Below are positions 27,083 through 35,341 of a stretch of DNA of 64,000 nucleotides, piece by piece. A program made the translations under genes and the position numbers. Positions within the stretch are counted from its first letter, which is position 1. Every line of letters starts with the position of its first letter. Location: the NCBI GenBank assembly GCA_965230795.1, contig OZ246020.1:3162001-3226000 (forward strand). Direction: 5' to 3'. Source of the stretch: PZPK01 sp965230795 (lineage in GTDB: Bacteria; Pseudomonadota; Gammaproteobacteria; Pseudomonadales; Oleiphilaceae). The notes under the pieces were generated by a model. It did no database searches. It saw only the letters and a program-made list of their open reading frames with translations, and was not told where the DNA came from.

Positions 27083-27610
27083 TCAAAAATCCGGGTCCCA
27101 ATCGACCTCAATCTCTCCCGTATGGAGATCAACGCCTTTGACGACCTGCCCGGGAAGATAAGGAATCAATCGTTCTTTACCGTCAACACTCCCCTCACAA
27201 CCTCGCACTACAAGCACGTCGTTCGACCCGGTCTCGATCAAATACGATACTTTGCCGAGCAAAACGCCCTTCGAAGTCGTAACGCTCAAGCCTTCGAGCT
27301 GATGCCAGTAATACTCACCCTCGTCCAGCTTAGGTAGAGTATCGACCGGCACCTTAACCAACGCATTACAATATTTAGCTGCCTGGTCCCGGTCACTACA
27401 ACCTTCAACGCGAGCAAGCATGCCGTTCTTGTAAGGTTTGCATTCAGCAATCACTACAGATTGCTGCCTACCATCAAAATCCAAGATCCAATCGCTGTAC
27501 CGAGCGATATTCTCTTTGGGCTGGGCATAGGAAATTACCTTTACCCACCCTTTCACGCCATATACTGACGTAATCTTGCCCATTACCGCATGGGTCTTGT
27601 CCACGCGCAT
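27083..27610 (-). CDS. rimM: Ribosome maturation factor RimM
   Basis: A 175-residue two-domain protein (RimM N-terminal barrel, C-terminal PRC barrel) that binds S19 and assists assembly of the 30S head. It opens with MGKITSVYGVKGWVKV. The family's conserved YYWHQLEGL and the ending IPYLPGQVVKGVDL then IEVDWDPDF are present. It sits between rpsP (61 bp upstream) and trmD (10 bp downstream). Confidence 0.96.
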   Translation of the reverse strand: MRVDKTHAVMGKITSVYGVKGWVKVISYAQPKENIARYSDWILDFDGRQQSVVIAECKPYKNGMLARVEGCSDRDQAAKYCNALVKVPVDTLPKLDEGEYYWHQLEGLSVTTSKGVLLGKVSYLIETGSNDVLVVRGCEGSVDGKERLIPYLPGQVVKGVDLHTGEIEVDWDPDF

Positions 27611-27671
27611 GGGCCGACCTCTCTTCTCAATACGACTACCTACTAAAAACCTGGGATTTCCAGGCCCCGTA

Positions 27672-27920
27672 CTAGGCAGCTTTTGCTGCTTCTTTCAGCA
27701 GAGTCTTCACGCGATCAGACGTCTGAGCACCCTTGCTCAACCAATGCTCCACACGATCTGAATCGACGCGCAGGCGTTCTTCCTGGCCCCGAGCCAAAGG
27801 GTTGAAGAAACCAACACGCTCGATATATCGACCATCGCGAGCGGAACGACTGTCGGTAACAGTCAAGTGGTAAAACGGACGCTTCTTGGAGCCGCCGCGA
27901 GATAAACGGATAGTAACCAT
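27672..27920 (-). CDS. rpsP: 30S ribosomal protein S16
   Basis: An 82-residue small-subunit protein; it starts MVTIRLSRGGSKKRPFYHL and contains RDGRYIERVGFFNP and the HWLSKGAQTSDRV segment. It heads the rpsP-rimM-trmD-rplS operon. About 155 bp separate it from ffh upstream; I see no clear terminator in that gap. Confidence 0.97.
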   Translation of the reverse strand: MVTIRLSRGGSKKRPFYHLTVTDSRSARDGRYIERVGFFNPLARGQEERLRVDSDRVEHWLSKGAQTSDRVKTLLKEAAKAA

Positions 27921-28075
27921 GTTCGTTTATACTTCCTGATTTAAAAGCTTATAAACCGCCGAAAACTTTGTACCCGGCGCTCGAAAGGGCGCATATTCTA
28001 GAGCAATTATCTAAATTTGGAAACACCCACAAACAAAATAATAAATCTTTGTCCAATCCAATAATCTTCTTGTCT

Positions 28076-29452
28076 TTACATTGGGCCAAACGGGCCTCCA
28101 CCGCCAGGAGGCATCATCCCTTTCATTCCCCGCATCATGTTCATCATACCTCCCTTTTTGGTGAACTTTTTCATCATCTTCTGCATCTGCTTGTGCTGCT
28201 TCAGAAGACGATTCACATCCTGAATTTGCGTACCAGAACCAGTTGCGATTCGCCGCTTCCGGGAATTATTGATGACATCAGGATAGCGACGCTCTTTCGG
28301 CGTCATCGAAGAAATAATCGCTTCCATTTGCCCAAGAGACTTGTCATTGACTTGCTGCTGAGCAGCTTGAGCCATCTGTCCCATACCTGGCAGTTTGTCC
28401 AACAAACCGGCCACTCCACCCATATTTTTCATCTGCAACAATTGGTCACGAAAATCCTCCAGATCAAAGCTTTTTCCTTTCTTGATCTTTTTGGTCAGCT
28501 TTTCCGCTTTCTTTTTATCCAGTTTGCGCTCAGCCTCTTCTATCAGACTGAGCACATCCCCCATCCCCAAAATTCGCGAAGCGACCCGATCGGGATGGAA
28601 AGGCTCCAGAGCATCGGTTTTCTCTCCGACCCCCATGAACTTGATGGGTTTTCCAGTGATCGAGCGAACTGAGAGTGCCGCCCCGCCACGGGCATCACCA
28701 TCCGTTTTCGTCAAAATCACACCTGTCAATGCCAGTGCCTCATTAAAAGCCTTAGCTGTATTGGCAGCATCCTGACCAGTCATCGAGTCTACGACAAACA
28801 GCGTTTCCACCGGATCAATAGCAGCATGCAAAGCCTTAATCTCCGACATCATCTCGTCGTCGATGGCCAATCGTCCCGCAGTATCGAGTATGACCACATC
28901 GGCAAAAGACGTTTTTGCTTCAGCAATCGCAGCCTCCGCGATATCAACAGGCCGTTGTTGCTCGTTACTAGGAAAAAAGCCAACGCCCACCTCATTGGCA
29001 AGCGTTTCAAGCTGCTTGATAGCCGCGGGACGATAAACATCCGCACTGACAACCAACACCTTCTTTTTTTCCCTTTCTTTCAGATATCTAGCCAGCTTGG
29101 CAACTGATGTTGTTTTACCTGCCCCTTGAAGGCCAGCCATCAATATCACCGCAGGGGGCTGAGCGTTGAGGTTCAGTCCTTGAGACTGCTCCCCCATCAC
29201 CCGCACCAGCTCTGAATTAACGACTTTCAGAAATTCCTGCCCAGGTGAAAGGCTACGCATAACCTCCTGGCCGACAGCTTTTGCCCTAACCTGCTCGACA
29301 AACTCTTTTACCACCGGCAATGCGACATCAGCTTCCAACAGTGCCATACGCACTTCACGAAGCGTGCCCTTTATGTTCTCCTCGGTGAGTTTAGCCTGCC
29401 CGGTAACTTTCCTTAGGCTGTCCGATAGTCGCTCGGTCAGATTTTCAAACAT
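28076..29452 (-). CDS. ffh: Signal recognition particle protein Ffh
   Basis: A 458-residue SRP54-type GTPase that delivers inner-membrane proteins to FtsY. N and G domains carry GLQGAGKTTSVAKLA, DTAGRL and TKTDGDARGG; the C-terminal M domain (from about 300) is methionine-rich (KNMGGVAGLLDKLPGMGQM, GGMMNMMRGMKGMMP) for signal-sequence binding. The ATG at 29452 (MFENLTERLSDSL) is the family start; the frame extends 7 codons further. It is divergent from the ypjD-like gene. Confidence 0.97.
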   Translation of the reverse strand: MFENLTERLSDSLRKVTGQAKLTEENIKGTLREVRMALLEADVALPVVKEFVEQVRAKAVGQEVMRSLSPGQEFLKVVNSELVRVMGEQSQGLNLNAQPPAVILMAGLQGAGKTTSVAKLARYLKEREKKKVLVVSADVYRPAAIKQLETLANEVGVGFFPSNEQQRPVDIAEAAIAEAKTSFADVVILDTAGRLAIDDEMMSEIKALHAAIDPVETLFVVDSMTGQDAANTAKAFNEALALTGVILTKTDGDARGGAALSVRSITGKPIKFMGVGEKTDALEPFHPDRVASRILGMGDVLSLIEEAERKLDKKKAEKLTKKIKKGKSFDLEDFRDQLLQMKNMGGVAGLLDKLPGMGQMAQAAQQQVNDKSLGQMEAIISSMTPKERRYPDVINNSRKRRIATGSGTQIQDVNRLLKQHKQMQKMMKKFTKKGGMMNMMRGMKGMMPPGGGGPFGPM

Positions 29453-29547
29453 GTGCGATCTCTTTGTTGCCAATACGTTGCAAACCGCGCATTATAACCT
29501 TCCCGCGGCGGCAAAATGAACAATCAGTCAATCACTTAAGAAAAAAC

Positions 29548-30345
29548 ATGAACATTTTTGCGCTCAGCCTCCTATCCATAGGGCTTTATTCTATAGGCAC
29601 TCTTTACCAACTGCTGATATACCTCCGACGCCTTCCATCACGCCCCTTTATCAGTTTTGTACTTGGTCTCACAGCCGTGGCTATTCAGCTGCTGGTAACC
29701 CTGCGACTAATCGTCGGACCGCAACAGCTTGATCTCAGTTTTTTTAACACAGCATCATTGACGGCGTGCCTGATTGTGGCTTGCCTTTTAGTGCTGGCGC
29801 TACGCAAACCTCTGCAAACCGCCTTCCTGGCAGTTTATCCACTGGCTTTATTGTCGATCGTCGGCACCCTCACTTTCAGCGAGAGCCAGTATGATTTTCG
29901 CCCGGAAACAGGGGGCATCCTGTTTCATATCGGGCTCTCCATTCTCGCTTATAGCATTTACTGCATTGCCGGCATTCAGGCCATTTTGATTGCCATGCAA
30001 AACAACAACCTCAAAAAGAAAAACTCCACAATTTTGATGCGCAACCTGCCACCACTGCTAACAATGGAAAACCTGCTGTTCGAAATGCTCTGGAGCGGCA
30101 CAATTGCTCTGGTATTTGCCATAGCAGTTGGATTTCTGTTCGTTGAAGACCTGTTTGCACAACACCTCGTCCACAAAACCTTTTTTTCTTTGATTTCGCT
30201 CGGCGTATTCGCAACCTTGCTAGCGGGAAGAAAACTGTATGGCTGGAGAGGATTGACTGCCAGCAAGCTTACCTTGTGGGGCCTGGCTTTGCTGATGCTG
30301 GGTTTTTTCGGCAGCAAACTCGTGCTGGAATGGTTTATTCTTTAA
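29548..30345 (+). CDS. ypjD: CcsA-family inner-membrane protein YpjD
   Basis: A 265-residue membrane protein with about eight hydrophobic helices and CcsA/CcmC-like features (HIGLSILAYSIYCIAG and a late VHKTFFSLISLGVFATLLAGR segment). Proteins of this type next to ffh and a CorB-type gene are annotated YpjD/cytochrome c assembly protein; a role alongside CorB in magnesium handling has been proposed, and the present pairing is compatible with that. The ATG at 29548 is chosen because the preceding 28 codons are not membrane-like. Confidence 0.85.
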   Translation: MNIFALSLLSIGLYSIGTLYQLLIYLRRLPSRPFISFVLGLTAVAIQLLVTLRLIVGPQQLDLSFFNTASLTACLIVACLLVLALRKPLQTAFLAVYPLALLSIVGTLTFSESQYDFRPETGGILFHIGLSILAYSIYCIAGIQAILIAMQNNNLKKKNSTILMRNLPPLLTMENLLFEMLWSGTIALVFAIAVGFLFVEDLFAQHLVHKTFFSLISLGVFATLLAGRKLYGWRGLTASKLTLWGLALLMLGFFGSKLVLEWFIL

Positions 30346-30393
30346 CTTGAATATCGTAACTTAACGCGCATTAGCTCCCACAGGCCTTTCGAA

Positions 30394-31671
30394 TTGAACG
30401 ACAGCTCGATCACCCTGCTCTTAACCATACTTTTGTTCCTTATTATCCTTTCAGGCTTTTTTTCGAGCTCTGAGACAGGAATGCTGTCTCTTAACCGCTA
30501 TCGCCTGAAACACCTGAAACGCCACGGCCACAAGGGTGCAAAGCGCGCCAGTGAGCTATTGGATCAAACAGACAAGCTGATCAGCGTTATCCTGATCGGC
30601 AACAACTTCGTAAACATACTCGCTTCTTCTATAGCCACAGTAATTGCAATCAGACTTTGGGGCGATGCAGGCATCGCTATTGCAACTGCAATTCTGACCC
30701 TTGTCATTCTGATCTTTGCAGAAATCACCCCCAAAACGATTGCGGCCTATCACCCTGAAAAGATAGCTTTCCCAGCGTCTTACATACTGCAACCACTACT
30801 AAAGCTTTTATACCCTGCAGTCTGGTCGGTCAATTTGATTACTGGCTTACTGCTAAAGCTTCTTGGCATTAACACTAAAGTCGACTCTGCAAACAACCTC
30901 AGTCGCGAGGAACTACGCACTCTGGTAAACGAGTCAGGGGTACTGATACCCAGAAAACACCAAGAGATGCTAATTAGCATCCTGGACCTGGAAAAGGTCT
31001 CAGTGGATGACATTATGGTTCCTCGCAATGAAATAATTGGCATCGACATAGAGGACGATTTAACTGATATTTTTCAACAAATTAAATCATCTCAACACAC
31101 CAGGCTTCCTGTATACAAAGGCGACATAAACAATATCATCGGCATACTGCACCTGCGCAACATGAGCCGAGTCATGGCACACGAAGAACCCAACAAAGCT
31201 CTGTTACTTCAAGCCTGCCGAGACCCCTACTTCATCCCTGAAAGCACACCTCTAAATACCCAGCTGTTGCACTTTCAGAAGGAAAAACGCCGCATTGGCA
31301 TTGTAGTTGATGAATACGGCGACGTACTCGGAATTGCGACCATGGAAGATATTCTGGAAGAAATTGTGGGCGAATTTACAACGGATTATTCGTCATCAAG
31401 CACAACAGACATTAGTCCCCAGGAAGATGGTTATTTTCTGATTGACGGCACAACGACAATCCGAGCGATCAATAAGGCTTTAAAATGGCACCTGCCTGTA
31501 AATGGCCCCAAAACATTGAGCGGCTTGATTACTGAATCACTTGAAACCATCCCAGACAGCCCAATTTGCTTAACCCTACACAACCATAGAATTGAAATTC
31601 GTCAAATTAAAGACAACATCATCAAGACCGCCAGAGTCTCTCCGCCACTCAACAAACTGAAAAAACACTGA
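30394..31671 (+). CDS. CNNM/CorB-type membrane protein with CBS pair and CorC_HlyC domain
   Basis: A 425-residue protein: a DUF21/CNNM membrane domain (about 1-190, with FFSSSETGMLSLNRYRLKHL and a helix-breaking AEITPKTIAAYHPE), a CBS pair (about 205-330, with VDDIMVPRNEIIGID and IVVDEYGDVLGIATMEDIL), and a C-terminal CorC_HlyC domain. It corresponds to E. coli YfjD/CorB; CNNM relatives export Mg2+. It starts at TTG 30394, 48 bp after ypjD, and is followed by a terminator. Confidence 0.9.
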   Translation: MNDSSITLLLTILLFLIILSGFFSSSETGMLSLNRYRLKHLKRHGHKGAKRASELLDQTDKLISVILIGNNFVNILASSIATVIAIRLWGDAGIAIATAILTLVILIFAEITPKTIAAYHPEKIAFPASYILQPLLKLLYPAVWSVNLITGLLLKLLGINTKVDSANNLSREELRTLVNESGVLIPRKHQEMLISILDLEKVSVDDIMVPRNEIIGIDIEDDLTDIFQQIKSSQHTRLPVYKGDINNIIGILHLRNMSRVMAHEEPNKALLLQACRDPYFIPESTPLNTQLLHFQKEKRRIGIVVDEYGDVLGIATMEDILEEIVGEFTTDYSSSSTTDISPQEDGYFLIDGTTTIRAINKALKWHLPVNGPKTLSGLITESLETIPDSPICLTLHNHRIEIRQIKDNIIKTARVSPPLNKLKKH

Positions 31672-31701
31672 CCCGCCGAGCAATATCGCCTCGACATAAC
31701 G

Positions 31702-31741
31702 CAAATTAGTGCTCAAATGTACTAATTTGTTATTTTTTTTT
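31702..31741 (+). terminator. Rho-independent terminator after the CorB-type gene
   Basis: CAAATTAGT and ACTAATTTG form a 9-bp stem around a 10-nt loop, followed by TTA and a run of nine T residues. It is 30 bp past the stop of the CorB-type gene on the same strand. The stem is AT-rich but the U-tract is long. Confidence 0.75.
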
Positions 31742-31754
31742 ACTCGGATTGTTT

Positions 31755-31760
31755 TATAAT
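31755..31760 (+). promoter_or_regulatory. Candidate -10 element for the DUF1631 gene
   Basis: A consensus TATAAT lies about 97 bp before the DUF1631 start and directly after the preceding terminator, where a new promoter is expected. The -35 region is a T-run overlapping the terminator tail, so the assignment is tentative. Confidence 0.4.
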
Positions 31761-31856
31761 TAACCAATCTATGCTCATCCGCCCTTTCAGCACCAAAGCG
31801 GAGTTTGTCGATAACCGATTAAAGCAGTATCACAGTTGATAGCTCTGGAGCCGTGA

Positions 31857-34088
31857 ATGAACAAGTCGTCAGGCATCAGTTACCTGAATCCCAAGGATAA
31901 ACACGGCAGTGTTAGCCTTGATTATCAGGAAACGATCGATCGACTCGCTGAAGACGCGGTACGATCACTCTCAGAAATGCTTCAAAGCATGTTTGACGGC
32001 GTTGATGACTCGCTGTTCGAACTGGCTAATAATGCACGCACCAACAATGAGCAGAATCGCTTTTTCGAAGCGATGCGAGAAATCCGAATAAAACGCAAAG
32101 GCATCGAGTCCGGCTTTAGCCAGGCAATAAGAAACAGTTTCAGTGCCCATGCGGTTAATCGCTCCCAGAAAGACTTGAGCCCTACTCAGAATAGCGAAAC
32201 GCTATCCTTGGTTGGAAATGACGACCTGGAACAGGACGTTGCCATTAAATCGATGGCAAGTAAGGCGCAATCAAACTTCCAGGGGCCATTGCTCCAATTC
32301 CATACACGTATAGGCAAGCTGTATGGCGCCCAACATCTCGCTGAAATTTCCCCACCCCTTGATCCGGATACCATATGCAAAGCTTTTGCAGTTGCATGTG
32401 ACGCGCTGGACGTTGAGATCAAAGAGAAACTAATCGTTTACAAGCAGTTTGATCGATATGTTATGTCAAATCTGGAGTCGGTTCTGGAGCATGCGAACAG
32501 GACCCTGATCCGCAAAGGCGTTATGCCCAGCCTCAAAACACCGGGAATTCGCAACAAAACTAGTCCTAGACGCGAACGTGCGTCTCAGCCACTGGAGCAA
32601 CAAACCAGAACACAGGAAAATACGCCTCCATTTACAGAGGATTTGTTTCCTGAATTGCAGTCACTGTTAGCCAGTGCGAGAAACAGCAGCACCAGAAGAA
32701 CAACCACTTATAGACACAGCCAAGAAGCGAACTCAGCGAATCACGTTATCGATTCTGATGGTCTACTGCAACTACTCAATGCTTTGCAGAAAGCGCCGCA
32801 CACCGAGTTGTTTTCAGAAAATAATTCGAAAGTCGTTGATATTCGTTCAGCCATTCATAACCAATTGAAGCGGAACGCAAAGCAACAGCCTCGCGGGTCG
32901 CAGCTTAGTCAGATTGATGAAGATCTGATCAACCTTGTTTCCATGTTGTTTGAGTTCATTCTGGATGACTACAATCTGGCGCCGCCAATTCAGGTTTTAA
33001 TCAGTCGACTCCAGATCCCGATTCTGAAAGTTGTTATCAAGGACAAGTCGTTCTTCAACTCGAACAAGCATCCAGCAAGACAACTGCTCAATTCTCTTGC
33101 TAAAGCCGGAATTGGCTGGGGAGAAGCTCAGGACAAAGGCAAAGATCTTCTGTATTCGCGAATACAGCAAACAGTTAAAAGGGTTCTGGACGAATTCGAT
33201 GGTGATATTCGTCTTTTCGAACAACTAAACAAAGAGTTCAATGAGTTCATCCGCAAGGAAAACCGCAAAGCAAAAATTGTTGAGCAACGCACGAAGGAAG
33301 CTGAGGAAGGCCGCATTCGCTCAAAGCAAGCTCAAAGAAAAGTCGAGCACATCTTGAGCAGAAAGATCCTGAATGCTCGCCACGCTATCCCGCAGGTTGT
33401 AATCGACATGCTAAAAAATGGTTGGAGCCGCGTGATGTTTTTGGCCTACCTCAAAGACGATCAGGAACATCAGTGGGCCAACACGGTTCGAATCGCCGAA
33501 GAGCTGATATGGTGTCTTCAGCCACTGTCAGACCAAAAAGACCGACAAAAATGGATCACCATTGTTCCAAAGCTACTGAAAGAGCTTAAAGCCGGCCTTG
33601 AAAGCGTCTCCTATAATGCCTCTCAGCTTGAGCAAACTATCACCGAAATTAAAAGCTCTTTAACCTCTTGTTTTAAAGACTCTTCGGCATGCCTCACTCA
33701 AGAAACGATGATCACCGATACGCCCGTCAGCAAGACCGAAAAAGAAAAAAGAAGCAGCTCGGAATCCGAGTTAAACCGTCCAAAGGAATCTGTTGACGAC
33801 AATCTTGGCATTTATCTGACTCAAGTAGACCAACTTCAAATAGGCCAATGGGTCGAATTTTCCTTAATGAATGGAAACAAATTTCGGTGCAAGCTGGCTT
33901 CCAAAATTGACGAAGCCGACTGCTTGATATTTGTAAACAGAATGGGCCTGAAGAGCGTTGAAAAAGACAAGCTTGAACTTGCAAATGATCTTCGTGCTAA
34001 AAAAGCCGTAATTCTTGAACAGGGCCTGATGATAGATCGTGCGATGAACGCAGTGATGTCGAGCTTGCGTCAAAAGGCAGATGTGTAA
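31857..34088 (+). CDS. DUF1631 family protein (PilZ-like C terminus)
   Basis: A 743-residue cytoplasmic protein of the DUF1631 family, sometimes mislabelled thymidine phosphorylase. Landmarks: an N-terminal helical region with LQSMFDGVDDSLFELANNA, a Ser/Arg-rich low-complexity linker (about 225-300), a middle region with DLINLVSMLFEFILDDYNLAPPIQ and IPILKVVIKDKSFFNSNKHP, a charged helical stretch (about 455-500), and a final barrel-like part with IGQWVEFSLMNGNKFRCKL. The last segment resembles the DUF1631 C terminus that has been related to PilZ-type c-di-GMP domains; I see no RxxxR motif, so ligand binding is uncertain. A TonB-like gene follows 45 bp downstream. Confidence 0.85.
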   Translation: MNKSSGISYLNPKDKHGSVSLDYQETIDRLAEDAVRSLSEMLQSMFDGVDDSLFELANNARTNNEQNRFFEAMREIRIKRKGIESGFSQAIRNSFSAHAVNRSQKDLSPTQNSETLSLVGNDDLEQDVAIKSMASKAQSNFQGPLLQFHTRIGKLYGAQHLAEISPPLDPDTICKAFAVACDALDVEIKEKLIVYKQFDRYVMSNLESVLEHANRTLIRKGVMPSLKTPGIRNKTSPRRERASQPLEQQTRTQENTPPFTEDLFPELQSLLASARNSSTRRTTTYRHSQEANSANHVIDSDGLLQLLNALQKAPHTELFSENNSKVVDIRSAIHNQLKRNAKQQPRGSQLSQIDEDLINLVSMLFEFILDDYNLAPPIQVLISRLQIPILKVVIKDKSFFNSNKHPARQLLNSLAKAGIGWGEAQDKGKDLLYSRIQQTVKRVLDEFDGDIRLFEQLNKEFNEFIRKENRKAKIVEQRTKEAEEGRIRSKQAQRKVEHILSRKILNARHAIPQVVIDMLKNGWSRVMFLAYLKDDQEHQWANTVRIAEELIWCLQPLSDQKDRQKWITIVPKLLKELKAGLESVSYNASQLEQTITEIKSSLTSCFKDSSACLTQETMITDTPVSKTEKEKRSSSESELNRPKESVDDNLGIYLTQVDQLQIGQWVEFSLMNGNKFRCKLASKIDEADCLIFVNRMGLKSVEKDKLELANDLRAKKAVILEQGLMIDRAMNAVMSSLRQKADV

Positions 34089-34133
34089 GCGACGAAGGAA
34101 AAGCCCCTTATCTTACGATTCGCTTACAGAGGT

Positions 34134-34928
34134 ATGATAGATTCTGATGGGACAGTTCGCACAAACCTTCCGTTATCATTGGCTATTGCTTTAGCACTCC
34201 TCTTGCATGTTGCAGCAATAGCTTTATATCAGTCGATTGCCAACAAACCTTCCCCCAACATCAAAACCATTCCTGTCGTACTGATTAAAAACGCCCCCAA
34301 ACAGATAAGAAGCACCGCCAGCACTAATCAGACGAGTAGCCAATCCAGCAGAAAGAAGAACAATACACTCACCACCGTAAACCAGTCCTCCTTTCATAGC
34401 GTAAAAAAAACCGAAGCAGACGATGGCCAGCACACGCCTCTGAGCAGCTCAGATTCAATTGAAGGCGAAAATAAAGCTGAATCCACACCACGCATTCGCC
34501 TCCCGGAAAGTAGCCAGGTTTCTCGTGCACAACAGGCTAGCGAGGGTTTTCGTTCCATGTTCAACAGCAAAATGGAAAGCACCGCTATGATTAATCAGGT
34601 ATCGACAACGGAAGCGCCGCAGCTAAGCAACTATGAGCTTGAGTTACTTCGCGTATTAACCTACAGAAAAGCTGTATATGATCGTTATCATGCCATTATG
34701 GATGCGGAAGGAAAGTCCCAGTTTGACTATGAAATCGAACTGATTTTATTCGCGAACGGGGCAATTAAAAGAGCTGATATTACCCGAACAAGCGGCATTA
34801 AAAGAATAGATGAACTTGCGAAGGAAGCAGCCTACAATGCCAGCCCCTTCCCCAAACCACCATCAGAGGATATCGTTACCGGATTCCGATACCGAATCCC
34901 CGTGGCTTATCAAAAACCAGACTCCTGA
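34134..34928 (+). CDS. TonB-family energy transducer-like protein
   Basis: A 264-residue protein built like TonB: one N-terminal membrane anchor (about 13-33), a long Ser/Thr/Gln/Lys-rich periplasmic linker rather than the classic Pro-rich one, and a C-terminal TonB domain (about 170-260, with YEIELILFANGAIKRADITRTSG, AKEAAYNASPFPKPP). No exbB or exbD lies nearby, so it must borrow or lack the proton channel. An AGAGG site ends one base before the ATG at 34134, unusually close, but no better in-frame start follows before the anchor. Confidence 0.82.
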   Translation: MIDSDGTVRTNLPLSLAIALALLLHVAAIALYQSIANKPSPNIKTIPVVLIKNAPKQIRSTASTNQTSSQSSRKKNNTLTTVNQSSFHSVKKTEADDGQHTPLSSSDSIEGENKAESTPRIRLPESSQVSRAQQASEGFRSMFNSKMESTAMINQVSTTEAPQLSNYELELLRVLTYRKAVYDRYHAIMDAEGKSQFDYEIELILFANGAIKRADITRTSGIKRIDELAKEAAYNASPFPKPPSEDIVTGFRYRIPVAYQKPDS

Positions 34929-34945
34929 CTTTTACTAACGGAGCC

Positions 34946-35272
34946 TTACGAATTGGTCTCGCCGGCAGCCGCCGATACCATTTTTTTCAGCTCGCCGGAT
35001 TCGTAAAGTTCAGAGACAATATCGCAGCCACCAACCAGTTCTCCCTTAATATAAAGCTGCGGGAAAGTTGGCCAGTTGGAATAGATTTTAAGGTTTTCCC
35101 GAATCTCAGGGTTTTCGAGAATATTGATATAGGCAAATCTCTCTCCACAAGCCATCAGAGCCTGAACTGTCCGCGCTGAAAAACCACATTGAGGTTGCTG
35201 CGGCGTACCTTTCATGTAAAGCAAGATATCATTACCTTCAATCTGCTCTTTAATCGCGTCCATAATAGACAT
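34946..35272 (-). CDS. grxD: Monothiol glutaredoxin GrxD
   Basis: A 108-residue Grx4-type glutaredoxin with active site CGFS (29-32), the WPTFPQLYIKGELVGGCDI glutathione- and cluster-binding region, and family-standard length. Such proteins carry or transfer 2Fe-2S clusters together with BolA and glutathione. Its only close neighbour on the strand is the hydantoinase B gene upstream, 69 bp away. The C-terminal tail AAAGETNS is slightly extended. Confidence 0.95.
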   Translation of the reverse strand: MSIMDAIKEQIEGNDILLYMKGTPQQPQCGFSARTVQALMACGERFAYINILENPEIRENLKIYSNWPTFPQLYIKGELVGGCDIVSELYESGELKKMVSAAAGETNS

Positions 35273-35341
35273 ACTAATATTCCTCTCTCTGTCGTCAATG
35301 CGGCGCTAGTTTACCCGCTTTTGCAATAACCAACCATATCA

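Noticed and set aside
27968..28672. A 234-codon open frame on the plus strand, His/Leu-rich
   Set aside because: It is antisense to the Ffh M domain; the His/Leu richness follows from Met/Lys-rich codons on the other strand.
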